Source: Rhizobium sp. SL42 | GTDB taxonomy: Bacteria; Pseudomonadota; Alphaproteobacteria; Rhizobiales; Rhizobiaceae | Assembly: GCF_021729845.1 (NCBI RefSeq) | Contig: NZ_CP063398.1 | Span: forward strand, 620,001 to 684,000 | DNA length: 64,000 nt | Reading direction: 5' to 3' | Part shown: positions 35,303 to 44,054 of the stretch, one piece after another | How positions within the stretch are numbered: the first letter of the stretch is position 1 | Layout: each line of letters begins with the position of its first letter | Position numbers and translations under genes: made by a program | Notes under the pieces: model-generated | Told to the model about the DNA's origin: nothing | The model's input: the letters and a program-made list of their open reading frames with translations, nothing else | Databases searched by the model: none

Positions 35303-35614
35303 GCAAGGCACTCGCGTTGCCTTCTTTCCAGGCCGCGGCACGTGGATCGAGAAGGCAACCGTCTCGGCTGAATATGTTACCGAAATCCCAGATAACGTAT
35401 CAGAAGAAGCGGCAGCCGAAATCGACGGATGCATCTTCTACGCCTTCGCGCAGGATCTGACGGATCCGAACACCTTCCACCTTGTCGAGGCTGGAGAGAC
35501 AAGGCCGCCTAGGAAGCGCACGAGAACTCTCCAATCTTCCTCGAGGCGCTGAGCACCGTCGTGAAGAATGTTCGGATCCTCGACCGTCAACGTTCTGCGC
35601 GTATTGCGGGGTGA
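35303..35614 (+). pseudogene. Chimeric pseudogene: quinone oxidoreductase fragment joined to ABM-type monooxygenase
   Basis: From the IS21 right end the frame reads GTRVAFFPGRGTW and AEYVTEIPDNVSEEAAA, a piece of a zinc-type alcohol dehydrogenase or NADPH:quinone reductase. At about 35418 it continues in frame into an antibiotic-biosynthesis-monooxygenase (ABM, quinol monooxygenase) C-terminal half: GCIFYAFAQDLTDPNTFHLVE. A one-base shift near 35490 follows, then WRDKAA, a TAG at 35510, and EAHENSPIFLEAL up to the TGA at 35612. Fusion, frameshift and stop show it is dead. Confidence 0.7.
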
Positions 35615-35935
35615 ATTACCTTGCCGAAACACAAACGACAACAACCGTCCCGCCGATGCCAGTTCTTCTTCGCCGGCTTCAGGAAAACTGAGGTTACCCA
35701 GATCGTGGCCAGCGATGGGGAGATAACTTCGAAGGCTTAAGACCTAGGTGCGGTGATGGAGACGGCGGCGCAGTGAGTCAGGTGCGGGTGGGGACAAGGG
35801 AGGGTCCCAAGCTATGAATTTCCTTCCAAAATCCTGGGAATGCCGTCCGGCTACCGCCCTCCGACCATCTCCCATATCTCTTATCCCAACAGGCAAGGCC
35901 CTGGTTCAAAGCACTCAAATCGTAAGGACAAGACA
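35615..35935. other. Intergenic region upstream of aldo/keto reductase
   Basis: No gene is supported in this 320-base stretch. It follows the pseudogene and must hold the reductase promoter. No clear operator was recognised. Confidence 0.4.
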
Positions 35936-36949
35936 ATGACTCTCAAGGATATTCTGCCCACCAAACTGGGTTTCGGCGCAGCACCCCTCGGCAACATGTT
36001 TCGCGACATCCCTGAAGCAGAAGCCCGCGCCACGGTCGAGGCTGCATGGAACGATGGTATCCGCTATTTCGACAACGCGCCCTTTTATGGCGCCGGTCTC
36101 GCCGAAATCCGCATGGGCGAGGCGCTGGCTGGCAAGCCGCGAGGGGACTACATCATTAGCACCAAAGTCGGCCGCGTCATCCTCGACGAGATCGAGGATG
36201 TAACCAGCCGTGATCTCGGTGAAAAGGGAGATGTCTTCAAGTACGGTCGTCCTAACAAGATCGTCAACGACTACTCGGAAGATGCGACCTACCGCTCGAT
36301 TGAAGATAGCCTGAAACGGCTGAAGACCGATCAGATCGACGTCGCTTTTGTCCATGACGTCGCCCAGGATTTCTATGGCGACGAGTGGCTGAGTATATTC
36401 GAAACCGCTCGAAAGGGCGCATTCAAGGCGCTCGACCGCATGCGCGACGAGGGCGTGATCAAGGCCTGGGGTCTCGGCGTCAACCGTGTCGAGCCGATCG
36501 AACTGTTGCTCGCGCTGGAAGGACCACGTCCAGATGGCTTCCTGCTCGCCGGCCGTTATACGCTGCTTGACCATGACAGCGCCCTTCAGCGCGTCATGCC
36601 GCAGGTAGCAGAACGCGGCCTCGGCGTCGTCGTTGGCGGCCCCTATAGCTCCGGCGCCCTCGTCGGTGGTTCGAATTTTGAATATGCCCCGGCAACACCG
36701 GCCATCCTCGACAAGGTTGCACGGATCAAGGCGATCGCTGATCGCTATGGCATCAGCATGAAGGCGGCCGGCCTGCAATTCGCGCTCGGCCATCCCGCTG
36801 TCGCCGCCGTCATCCCCGGCGCCAGCCAGCCGAGCCGCATCACCGAGGATAGTGGAGCTTTCGGGGAAACCATCCCTGCCGATTTCTGGCGGGAGCTGCG
36901 AGCCGCAAATCTGGTCAACCCGGAAGCACCGCTTCCCATCTCGAACTGA
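35936..36949 (+). CDS. Aldo/keto reductase
   Basis: This 337-residue TIM-barrel protein starts at the ATG at 35936 with AAGGACAAG upstream. The catalytic tetrad is visible: Asp and Tyr in RYFDNAPFYGAG, Lys in IISTKVGR and His in VAFVHDV. The C-terminal VIPGASQPSRI is the NADP(H)-binding end. Overall it resembles the D-threo-aldose 1-dehydrogenase / pyridoxal dehydrogenase branch. Substrate unknown. A LysR gene is convergent downstream. Confidence 0.92.
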   Translation: MTLKDILPTKLGFGAAPLGNMFRDIPEAEARATVEAAWNDGIRYFDNAPFYGAGLAEIRMGEALAGKPRGDYIISTKVGRVILDEIEDVTSRDLGEKGDVFKYGRPNKIVNDYSEDATYRSIEDSLKRLKTDQIDVAFVHDVAQDFYGDEWLSIFETARKGAFKALDRMRDEGVIKAWGLGVNRVEPIELLLALEGPRPDGFLLAGRYTLLDHDSALQRVMPQVAERGLGVVVGGPYSSGALVGGSNFEYAPATPAILDKVARIKAIADRYGISMKAAGLQFALGHPAVAAVIPGASQPSRITEDSGAFGETIPADFWRELRAANLVNPEAPLPISN

Positions 36950-36968
36950 TGGCAGTGAACTAAAATCC

Positions 36969-36996
36969 GCCTCGCTCACGTCTGCGTGCGCGAGGC
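36969..36996. terminator. Bidirectional terminator overlapping end of LysR gene
   Basis: GCCTCGC (36969-36975) pairs with GCGAGGC (36990-36996), and CACG/CGTG pair inside it around a TCTG loop. It is followed by ATCCTTT on the right, between the convergent aldo/keto reductase and LysR genes. Confidence 0.55.
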
Positions 36997-37911
36997 ATCC
37001 TTTGTCGGATCATCCGAGAGGAATTTTTGCAAGCGTGGCACGGTGAAATCGAGGAAAGCCCGCACGCGCGCCGGCATTAGCTGGGCTCCTCGATAAAGCG
37101 CGTGGATATCGTCGAAATCCGAAACGGTACTGTCCGCGAGCAACTCGACCAGTTCACCACGGGCGATCGGGCCGCGAACGTGATAGTCGGCAATGCGCCC
37201 GATACCGACACCGGCAATCGCCATGCGGCGGATCGTTTCGCCGTTGTTGACGAGCATCGACCCGCTCAGCATCCGTTCGACAATGCGGCCACCTTCGCGC
37301 ATCGGCCAGACGGGATTGGCCCGGCGAAAATTGAAGCCGAGGCAATTATGCTTCAGCAGATCCTCGGGCGTCTCCGGCTTGCCCCACTTTTCAAGATAGG
37401 CTGGCGAGGCAACGATCCGGCGTTGGGTGGTGCCGATCTTGCGCGCCATCAGATTGGAGTCCGGGAGCTTGCCCACCCGGATCGCGACATCAGTGCGGTC
37501 AAGGTAAAGATCGACCGTTTCGTCGGACAGTGAGAGGTCGATGACGATACCCGGATAGGCTTCCCAAAATGCGGGCAGAATCGGCTCCAGCGCAGCCACG
37601 CCGAAAGTAACCGACGAGCTTACCCGGATCAGTCCCTCGGGTTCCGCTCCGCCCTGGGCGATCTGCTGCTCGGTCTCGTCAAGCGAAGCCAGCAGCTGTT
37701 GACTTCGCTCGTAGTAGAACTCGCCCTCCTTGGTCAAAGCCAGGCGGCGTGTCGAGCGCTCGATGAGCCGGATGCCTAGCCGGTTCTCAAGCCGCGCCAC
37801 AAGCTTGGAAACCGTTGATGGGGTCATCATCATCATCCGCGCAGCTTCGGAAAAACTGCCAGCCTCGACGACCTGCACAAAAACCATCATCTCGCCGGCC
37901 CTGTTGTCCAT
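36976..37911 (-). CDS. LysR-family transcriptional regulator
   Basis: This 311-residue protein has the N-terminal winged HTH (GSFSEAARMMMMTPSTVSKLVARLENRLG) and a LysR substrate-binding domain with IRVSSSVTFGVAALEP and a C-terminal PRVRAFLDF. It sits between an aldo/keto reductase (convergent) and an MFS exporter (divergent), either of which could be its target. It resembles the CrgA/AaeR-like group whose members often respond to quinones or oxidants, but that is only a family impression. Confidence 0.92.
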   Translation of the reverse strand: MDNRAGEMMVFVQVVEAGSFSEAARMMMMTPSTVSKLVARLENRLGIRLIERSTRRLALTKEGEFYYERSQQLLASLDETEQQIAQGGAEPEGLIRVSSSVTFGVAALEPILPAFWEAYPGIVIDLSLSDETVDLYLDRTDVAIRVGKLPDSNLMARKIGTTQRRIVASPAYLEKWGKPETPEDLLKHNCLGFNFRRANPVWPMREGGRIVERMLSGSMLVNNGETIRRMAIAGVGIGRIADYHVRGPIARGELVELLADSTVSDFDDIHALYRGAQLMPARVRAFLDFTVPRLQKFLSDDPTKDASRTQT

Positions 37912-38143
37912 GCCCGTCCCCGTTCCGGTTCAAAAGTGGGTCGAGCATAGTCGCTGAATTGTGCGCTGTCGCCCGACAAGGGCACTTGCGTCGGTCGGTC
38001 TGTGAATTTTCTTCTCAAATCGTGAGAACGCGGCCCGGCTACTGCCGCCGGCTCGTCCGTGAGATCTATGTCTTCAAGCAACACGCTGATTTTGGGCTTC
38101 GCCAAACGGCGAAATCTACTCCGTTCTCGAAAGGATCGCTCCC

Positions 38144-39358
38144 ATGTCCATCGCCTCTGAAACCCAACCCTTCGTATCGGCTCCCGCCGATACTGCCGCC
38201 CACTCCCGGAAACTGACGCTGCTGGCGCTGGCGCTTGGCAGCTTTGCGATCGGCACGTCCGAATTTGCCAGCATGGGCATCATCCAGCTCTTCTCCGATA
38301 GCCTCGGCATCAGCGTCCCCGACGCCACCCATGCCATCGAGGCTTATGCTCTCGGCGTCGTCCTCGGCGCACCCCTGGTGACGCTGGCTGCCGCCCGACT
38401 CAACCGCCGTACGCTTCTTCTCGGTCTCATGGCTCTCTTCGTCGCCGGCAACGTGCTGTCGGCGCTTGCGTCCAATCTCGGACTCCTGATGCTCGCCCGC
38501 TTCATCAGCGGCCTGCCGCAAGGCGCCTATTTCGGCGCCGGCGCCGTGGTCGCCTCCTACATCGTCGGTCCCGGTCAGGCGGGCAAGGCCTTCGCTATCG
38601 TCATGACCGGACTGACGGTCGCCACCATCATCGGCTCGCCGCTTGCCACTTTCCTTGGCCAGACCGTCGGCTGGCGCGAAACCTATCTCGCGGTCGCCGC
38701 CTTTTCGCTGCTGTCCTTCGGTGCGATCTGGCAGTGGGTTCCGCGCACCAGAGCGCTTGACGGCACCCCGGTCATCCAGGAACTCTCGTCGCTGCGCAAG
38801 ACTTCTGTCTGGGGTGTGATGCTCGTTGCCGCCCTCGGTGTCGCCAGCATCTTTGCCGTCTACACCTTCATCGGCCCCATGGTCGCCGACACTGTCCGCC
38901 TCGCTCCGGAAATGACCCCGGTTGCACTCACCCTGTTTGGTATCGGCATGACAGCAGGCAATATCTATGGTGGCAAGCTCGCTGACCGCTATCCGGCTCG
39001 CGGCATCGTCATCGGCTTCGGCAGCGCCCTGGTTATCATGGCCACCCTCGCCGTCGGCGGCTCCAATCCGATCGTCTTCTTCTCCGCCATGTTCGGTGTC
39101 GGCGCCGCGATGATGGCTGCAATCCCGACCATCCAGGTTCGCCTCACAAACTTTGCCCCCGAAGCCCCAAGCCTGATGGGCGCAATGAACCTCGCCTCAC
39201 TCAATGTCGCCAATGCCATCGGCGCCGCAGCCGGTGGTGCCACCATCGCCGCAGGCTACGGTCTGCTCTCCGCTGTCTGGGCCGGTTTTGCGCTGACCTT
39301 GATCGGCCTCGTGATCTTCGGCCTCACCCTTCTAAGCAAGGAAAAGGCCATAGCATGA
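38144..39358 (+). CDS. MFS transporter, DHA1-type efflux (AraJ-like)
   Basis: This 404-residue protein has twelve predicted membrane helices. GTSEFASMGIIQLFSDSLGI at TM1 and the loop RLNRRTLLLGLM are typical of sugar or drug efflux permeases of the AraJ/YdhP type. It probably exports a small toxic compound. It is divergent from the LysR gene, with about 230 bases between them. Confidence 0.92.
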   Translation: MSIASETQPFVSAPADTAAHSRKLTLLALALGSFAIGTSEFASMGIIQLFSDSLGISVPDATHAIEAYALGVVLGAPLVTLAAARLNRRTLLLGLMALFVAGNVLSALASNLGLLMLARFISGLPQGAYFGAGAVVASYIVGPGQAGKAFAIVMTGLTVATIIGSPLATFLGQTVGWRETYLAVAAFSLLSFGAIWQWVPRTRALDGTPVIQELSSLRKTSVWGVMLVAALGVASIFAVYTFIGPMVADTVRLAPEMTPVALTLFGIGMTAGNIYGGKLADRYPARGIVIGFGSALVIMATLAVGGSNPIVFFSAMFGVGAAMMAAIPTIQVRLTNFAPEAPSLMGAMNLASLNVANAIGAAAGGATIAAGYGLLSAVWAGFALTLIGLVIFGLTLLSKEKAIA

Positions 39359-39983
39359 ACGACCTGCTCAATTCTTGATCTTTTGGCGCCCTACTTCATC
39401 GGTGGGGCGCTGATGACTGTTTCAGACTTCGGCAATGGTGTCCGTCGCTAAGCTCTCGGAGGGGTTCGAACCGTCAATCCACCATGACATCTGGCAGCTA
39501 AACGCGCCAAATCAAGGATTTCATGCATTTGGAATGTCGAGAAGTGCACCGACGGCCGACCGTATGCATTTAAGGCGAGCGGCATGGAATGCGGACATTA
39601 AATTCTTTGCGGGCGGCCTCTGGGCTGGACATCGTAGGTATCGCCGGTGTTGAACCGAGCGCCGCATTGCGAGCAGGATGTCAGGTTCACTTGTGCTGAA
39701 GATTTGCGGCTACTTCGCCGTGATGAACAAGAGCTCCATCATGCACAAGCGTCATTGTATTCCTGCGAAATCTCTTCGTCCCCCTCGCTCCAAAAACTCA
39801 GCCGTCGCCGTGCGTCTCTATCGACTTTGAGCGATGGCACATTGGACGGCGGTCACCGGGGCTGCGGTATCAGCCAACCATGGTGCGGAAATGTACTTGC
39901 CCAAATTAACCTAACTTCACCCACGCCGGAGTTGACACCACTACAAAGTGGTGATTAACTGGTCATACCAGTGGAGCCCAGCT
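39359..39983. other. Intergenic region with GntR promoter at its right end
   Basis: About 570 bases show no supported gene; the short frames lack ribosome sites and family motifs. The last 55 bases contain a promoter-like TTGACA (39932-39937) and the operator at 39959-39971 of the next gene. Confidence 0.45.
39932..39971 (+). promoter_or_regulatory. Promoter and FadR-type operator of the GntR-TRAP operon
   Basis: TTGACA at 39932-39937 and TTAACT at 39955-39960 are spaced 17 bases apart. The palindrome CTGGTCATACCAG (39959-39971), the classic TGGT-N3-ACCA core of FadR-type regulators, overlaps the end of the -10 and lies 12 bases before the start codon. This arrangement predicts autorepression. 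An additional inverted repeat CACCAC-TACAAA-GTGGTG sits at 39937-39954. Confidence 0.65.
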
Positions 39984-40736
39984 GTGAACACAGTCGTCGC
40001 GCAAGAATCGTCGGATGTCACAGGGACGGAAAAAGTACTGACCTTTTTCCGTGAGCAGCTTCTGTCCGGCACGCTGAAGGAGGGGGATCGTCTTCTGGGC
40101 GAGCGGGAGTTGTCCTTAGCGCTCGGCGTTTCCCGCCCCGTTCTGAGGGAGGCTCTGAGGTCGCTTGCCAATCTCGGCTTCCTAGACATCCGCCACGGCA
40201 AGGGCGCCTTCGTGCGCAGGGCCGACATGGCCGTGCTTGGCGATTTCTTGACCTTTTGCCTGGCCCAGCAGCCTGACATGATGGACGACATCATGCAGGC
40301 CCGTATCGCCATCGAATGCCAGGCAATCCGGCTGGCCTGCAGCCGCGCTACAGATGGCGACCTTTCCCGCATCGGCGGACTGCTCGCGCAATTGATGGAG
40401 ACAATAGACAGCGCCGAGGATGGCGGCGCGGCCGATTTCGCCTTCCACCTGGCGCTGGTCGAAGCGAGCCGCAGCCCGGCGCTGATCACCATCTATCAAT
40501 CCATCGCGACCCTTTTGAAACGTAGCCACGTCAAGCGGCGCGTGGAAACGCGTGATACCGGCGGCATCCGCGACTATCTCCTGGAGGCCCATCGCGAGAT
40601 CTATCTCTGCCTTCTTTCGCGCAATCCGGACGATGCCGAGAACAAGCTCAGACAACATTTTGCCATCGGCGACGAGCTTCGACGCAAGAGCTACATCGCC
40701 GCGTTCACGAAGAAGGACCTGCCGAAAGAGGAGTGA
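39984..40736 (+). CDS. GntR-family regulator, FadR/FCD subfamily
   Basis: The protein has 250 residues from the GTG at 39984, which has GGAG eight bases upstream; a GTG at 39948 would start inside the promoter. It has a winged HTH (GDRLLGERELSLALGVSRPVLREALRSLANLGFL) and an FCD domain with DFAFHLALVEAS and LRQHFAIGDELR. It is the first gene of an operon with TRAP transporter subunits and an RpiB-like isomerase and probably senses the imported acid. Confidence 0.9.
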   Translation: MNTVVAQESSDVTGTEKVLTFFREQLLSGTLKEGDRLLGERELSLALGVSRPVLREALRSLANLGFLDIRHGKGAFVRRADMAVLGDFLTFCLAQQPDMMDDIMQARIAIECQAIRLACSRATDGDLSRIGGLLAQLMETIDSAEDGGAADFAFHLALVEASRSPALITIYQSIATLLKRSHVKRRVETRDTGGIRDYLLEAHREIYLCLLSRNPDDAENKLRQHFAIGDELRRKSYIAAFTKKDLPKEE

Positions 40737-40771
40737 CGCAGGCCCGTCTTTAATTCAGGGAGGAGAATGAA

Positions 40772-41764
40772 ATGCTGAACATTATGAAACTGGGCACCGC
40801 CGCAGCGGTTGCCCTAACGATATCATTTTGCGCCAACACGGCGATCTCAGCGGAATTGCGCTACGCGCATGTCGGCGCCGAAGGAGACATCCAGACCATC
40901 TACGCGGCCCAGGCCGCAGATGGCATCAAGGCCGCGACCAATGGCGAGGTGACCGTCACGGTCTATCCCGCCAGCCAGCTCGGCGGCGTCGCCGAAATGG
41001 TCGACGGCGTGCGCATGGGCTCGATCTCGATGGGTCACCACGACTTCGCGTCCCTTGCCCGCCTCGTTCCGGAAGTGGCCGTGTTCAACGCCCCTTTCAT
41101 CTACCGTGACGGTGCCCATGCGCTGGCCGCCACCGATCCGGACAGCTCGCCCGCCCTCAAGGCCGTCAACGAGAAGCTGATCGCCCAGGGCGTGCGCATC
41201 ATCGGCCGCATCTATCGCGGCGACCGGCACATATCGTCGAACTTCCCGGTCAAGACGCCGGCCGATCTCTCGGGCAAGCCGTTCCGCGCCGTGCCGCTTG
41301 AACTCTGGGTCTCCATGGTCAAGGGCTTCGGCGCCATCCCGACGCCGGTCGAAGTGGCAGAGCTTCCGACCGCGCTGATGACCGGCGTGGTGGTCGGACA
41401 GGAAAATCCGCTGACGATGATCGCGTCCAACAACCTCAACGAGGTGCAGACGCATCTGTCCATGACCGGCCATATGCGCGCCGTGCTCGCCGTCTTCGTC
41501 AACGAGGAGGTCTGGCAGCGGCTCACCGAAGAGCAGCGGGCGGCGATCACCAAGGTACTGGACGAAGAGGCCGACAAGTCCCTGAAGATGGCGAGCGAAT
41601 CCGAGGCCAGGCTGGTGGGCGACCTCAAGGGCCGGGGTATGACCGTCATCACGGAAGCCGACGGACTTGACGTTGCAGCTTTCCGCGAGAAGGTGAGCGC
41701 CCAGATCAAGCAGGACTTCCCGAATTTCGAGCCGTTGATGGCACAGATCGACGCCGTCAAATAA
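40772..41764 (+). CDS. TRAP transporter periplasmic binding protein (DctP type)
   Basis: This 330-residue protein has a signal peptide ending near NTAISA and the DctP fold: ELRYAHVGAEGD, TVTVYPASQLGG, LSGKPFRAVPLELW and VVGQENPLTMI. The arginine in GKPFRAVP corresponds to the conserved one that binds the substrate carboxylate in this family. GGGAGGAG precedes the start. It delivers an organic acid to the DctQM membrane complex encoded next. Confidence 0.93.
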   Translation: MLNIMKLGTAAAVALTISFCANTAISAELRYAHVGAEGDIQTIYAAQAADGIKAATNGEVTVTVYPASQLGGVAEMVDGVRMGSISMGHHDFASLARLVPEVAVFNAPFIYRDGAHALAATDPDSSPALKAVNEKLIAQGVRIIGRIYRGDRHISSNFPVKTPADLSGKPFRAVPLELWVSMVKGFGAIPTPVEVAELPTALMTGVVVGQENPLTMIASNNLNEVQTHLSMTGHMRAVLAVFVNEEVWQRLTEEQRAAITKVLDEEADKSLKMASESEARLVGDLKGRGMTVITEADGLDVAAFREKVSAQIKQDFPNFEPLMAQIDAVK

Positions 41765-41775
41765 TCAAGGTGCCG

Positions 41776-41803
41776 GCGGGGGCGAACCACAGGTCGCCCC
41801 CGC
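41776..41803 (+). terminator. Intercistronic hairpin after DctP gene
   Basis: GCGGGGGCGA (41776-41785) pairs with TCGCCCCCGC (41794-41803) across eight bases, between the DctP and DctQ genes. It probably stabilises or partly terminates the message so that more binding protein is made. Confidence 0.58.
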
Positions 41804-41835
41804 ACCCAATCCGAACATCAAATGGAGTTTGCAAG

Positions 41836-42303
41836 ATGCGTCTGCCCGAACGCGTCCTGACCGCGGTCGTTGCCGTACTGGTTGCAGGACTTGTGCTGGT
41901 GCCAACGGCCCAGGTCGTCATGCGCAACGCCTTCACCCTGCCCTTTATCGGCGCGGAAGAGCTGACGCGGTTTCTTCTGATCTGCCTGGTTTTCTGCGCC
42001 TATCCGCTGGTCGTGCAGAATGGCGAGAATATCGTGATGGGGGAGATCAAGGCCGCCCTGCCCGCCCGCCTGCGCGCGGTGGTCAATGTCAGCATTTCCG
42101 TGAGTGCCATCGCGATCACAGGATTTCTGGCCTGGGTGACCGCCACGAACATATCGAAGAACCTCTCGAATGCGACGCCGACCCTCGGCATCCCGTTCTG
42201 GATCTTCCTTGGGGCCACCCTCTTCGGTTTCGCCGGCGCCGTACTGGTTCATCTGATCCATCTGCGCAAGCCGCCGCAGGCTGACAAGAACGTCGCGGTC
42301 TGA
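41836..42303 (+). CDS. TRAP transporter small membrane subunit (DctQ type)
   Basis: This 155-residue protein has four membrane helices. The segment GAEELTRFLLICLVFCAYPLVV is typical of DctQ. The start at 41836 follows GGAG. It pairs with the large subunit encoded ten bases after its stop. Confidence 0.9.
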   Translation: MRLPERVLTAVVAVLVAGLVLVPTAQVVMRNAFTLPFIGAEELTRFLLICLVFCAYPLVVQNGENIVMGEIKAALPARLRAVVNVSISVSAIAITGFLAWVTATNISKNLSNATPTLGIPFWIFLGATLFGFAGAVLVHLIHLRKPPQADKNVAV

Positions 42304-42313
42304 GGAGCGTCCC

Positions 42314-43591
42314 ATGGGCTTTCTGGTCGTCGTCGCCTTTCTCGGCCTGTTCATTCTCGGTTTTCCTGTCGTCTACGCCATCCTTCTGCCGTCGATCGCC
42401 TATGTGCTGATCGAAGGCCTGCCTCTGGGCCTCTTGGCGCAGCGCATTACCTACGCGCTGGATTCGTTTCCGCTCGTCGCCGTCCCTCTCTTCATCTTCG
42501 TCGGCAACCTCATGAACCTGTCGGGCATCACCGACCGCATCTTCCTGTTCGCCTATACGCTGGTCGGTCGCATTCCCGGCGGCCTGGCACAGGTGAATGT
42601 CTTCGGCAGCCTTGTGTTTTCCGGCATGTCGGGTGCCGCGCTCGCCGATATCGGCGGTCTCGGACGCATCGAGATCGACGCCATGAAGAAGCGGGGCTTC
42701 AATCCGGCCTTTGCCGGCGCCGTCACCGCGGCATCCGCCACACTCGGACCGATCTTTCCGCCCTCGATCCCGCTCATCGTCTACGGCTCGGTCACCAGCG
42801 TCTCCATCGTCCAGTTGCTGATCGCCGGCATCATGCCCGCCATCGTCTGCACGGTGCTGCTGATGCTGACGGTCCTGATCGTTGCCATCAGGCACAACCA
42901 TCCCCGGGCGGAGCGCTGGCCAACGGGAGGTGAAATCATCCGCACGCTGCTGCCTGCCATGCCCGCCATCGTCGCACCGCTGCTGATGGTCGGCGGCATG
43001 ACGGCCGGCGCCTTCACGCCGACCGAGGCGGCCGCCATGACCGCCGTCTATGTCATCTTCATCAGCGCCGTCTTCTATCGCGAACTGACATTCGCGCATC
43101 TCTGGCACTCGGCCGTGCTGACGGCGCGTAGTTCCAGCGCCATCCTTATCATCGTCGCCTCGGCCGCGCTGTTCGGCTGGATCCTTGCCGTCGAACAGGT
43201 GCCGCAGACCTTTGCCGCCGCCCTGCTCGGGCTGTCGAAGGACCCGCTGATGTTGCTGGTCATCGCCAATCTGATCTTCTTCGTCGCCGGCATGTTCCTG
43301 GATTCCACCACCGCGACGCTGCTTCTCGTGCCCATCATCGCTCCGCCGCTTGTCCTGGCGGGTGTAGATCCCGTCCAACTCGGCATCGTCACGATCTTCA
43401 ACCTGATGCTGGGTCTTCTGACACCGCCCATGGGGCTGTCGCTGTTTCTCGTTTCCGACATTGCGAAAGTGTCTGTCCGACAGTTGCTGAAAGCGCTTCT
43501 GCCATTTTACGTCCCGCTGCTTTCCACGCTTGTAATTCTGACATTTGCGAAGGATTTCACGCTGTGGCTGCCTCGCATGATTGCCCAATAA
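42314..43591 (+). CDS. TRAP transporter large membrane subunit (DctM type)
   Basis: This 425-residue membrane protein has about 12 helices. DctM features are LVFSGMSGAALADIGGLGRIE, PIFPPSIPLIVYGSVT and GMFLDSTTATLLLVPI. It uses the sodium gradient to drive uptake. Confidence 0.93.
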   Translation: MGFLVVVAFLGLFILGFPVVYAILLPSIAYVLIEGLPLGLLAQRITYALDSFPLVAVPLFIFVGNLMNLSGITDRIFLFAYTLVGRIPGGLAQVNVFGSLVFSGMSGAALADIGGLGRIEIDAMKKRGFNPAFAGAVTAASATLGPIFPPSIPLIVYGSVTSVSIVQLLIAGIMPAIVCTVLLMLTVLIVAIRHNHPRAERWPTGGEIIRTLLPAMPAIVAPLLMVGGMTAGAFTPTEAAAMTAVYVIFISAVFYRELTFAHLWHSAVLTARSSSAILIIVASAALFGWILAVEQVPQTFAAALLGLSKDPLMLLVIANLIFFVAGMFLDSTTATLLLVPIIAPPLVLAGVDPVQLGIVTIFNLMLGLLTPPMGLSLFLVSDIAKVSVRQLLKALLPFYVPLLSTLVILTFAKDFTLWLPRMIAQ

Positions 43592-43607
43592 CCTGGAGAA
43601 CTCCCAT

Positions 43608-44054
43608 ATGCGCATCGTCATCGGTTCCGATCACGCCGGATTCCCACTCAAGTCCACCATTGTCGAGTACATCAAATCGCTGGGTCATGAGGTCACAGAT
43701 GTCGGTTCCTACGATCCAAATCCCGTCGATTTTCCCGATATCGCGAAGAGCGTGACCGCTTCGATCATCACCGGCAAAGCGGAACGCGGCCTGCTCGTCT
43801 GCGGCACTGGCGTCGGAGCCTCGATTGCAGCCAACAAGGTGAAGGGCATCCGGGCGGCGGTATGCCATGACGTGCACTCAGCGCACCAGTCGGTGGAACA
43901 CGACGACGTCAACGTCATGTGTATCGGCGCCCAGATCGTCGGTGCCTGGCTCGCCACCGACCTCGTCGACGCCTATCTCAAGGCCGAATTCTCCACCGAT
44001 GAGGATTTCCGCCGACGTGTCCGCAAGCTTGCCGAGATGGACGAGGGACGCTGA
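43608..44054 (+). CDS. rpiB: RpiB/LacAB-family sugar-phosphate isomerase
   Basis: This 148-residue protein has the RpiB signature GSDHAGFPLK at the N-terminus, the catalytic cysteine in GLLVCGTGVGAS, and CHDVHSA with the ring-opening histidine. Family members isomerise ribose-5-phosphate, allose-6-phosphate, galactose-6-phosphate or tetrose phosphates. As the last gene of a TRAP operon it is more likely a pathway isomerase for the imported compound than the housekeeping enzyme. Confidence 0.9.
   Translation: MRIVIGSDHAGFPLKSTIVEYIKSLGHEVTDVGSYDPNPVDFPDIAKSVTASIITGKAERGLLVCGTGVGASIAANKVKGIRAAVCHDVHSAHQSVEHDDVNVMCIGAQIVGAWLATDLVDAYLKAEFSTDEDFRRRVRKLAEMDEGR

Noticed and set aside
39462..39490. 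T-arm-like GGTTCGAACC suggesting a tRNA 3' end
   Set aside because: No acceptor stem, anticodon arm or D-arm could be folded around it on either strand.
42116..43621. Minus-strand open frame of 501 codons rich in Asp, Gln and Arg
   Set aside because: It is antisense to the DctM gene; the composition is the known mirror image of membrane-protein codons.
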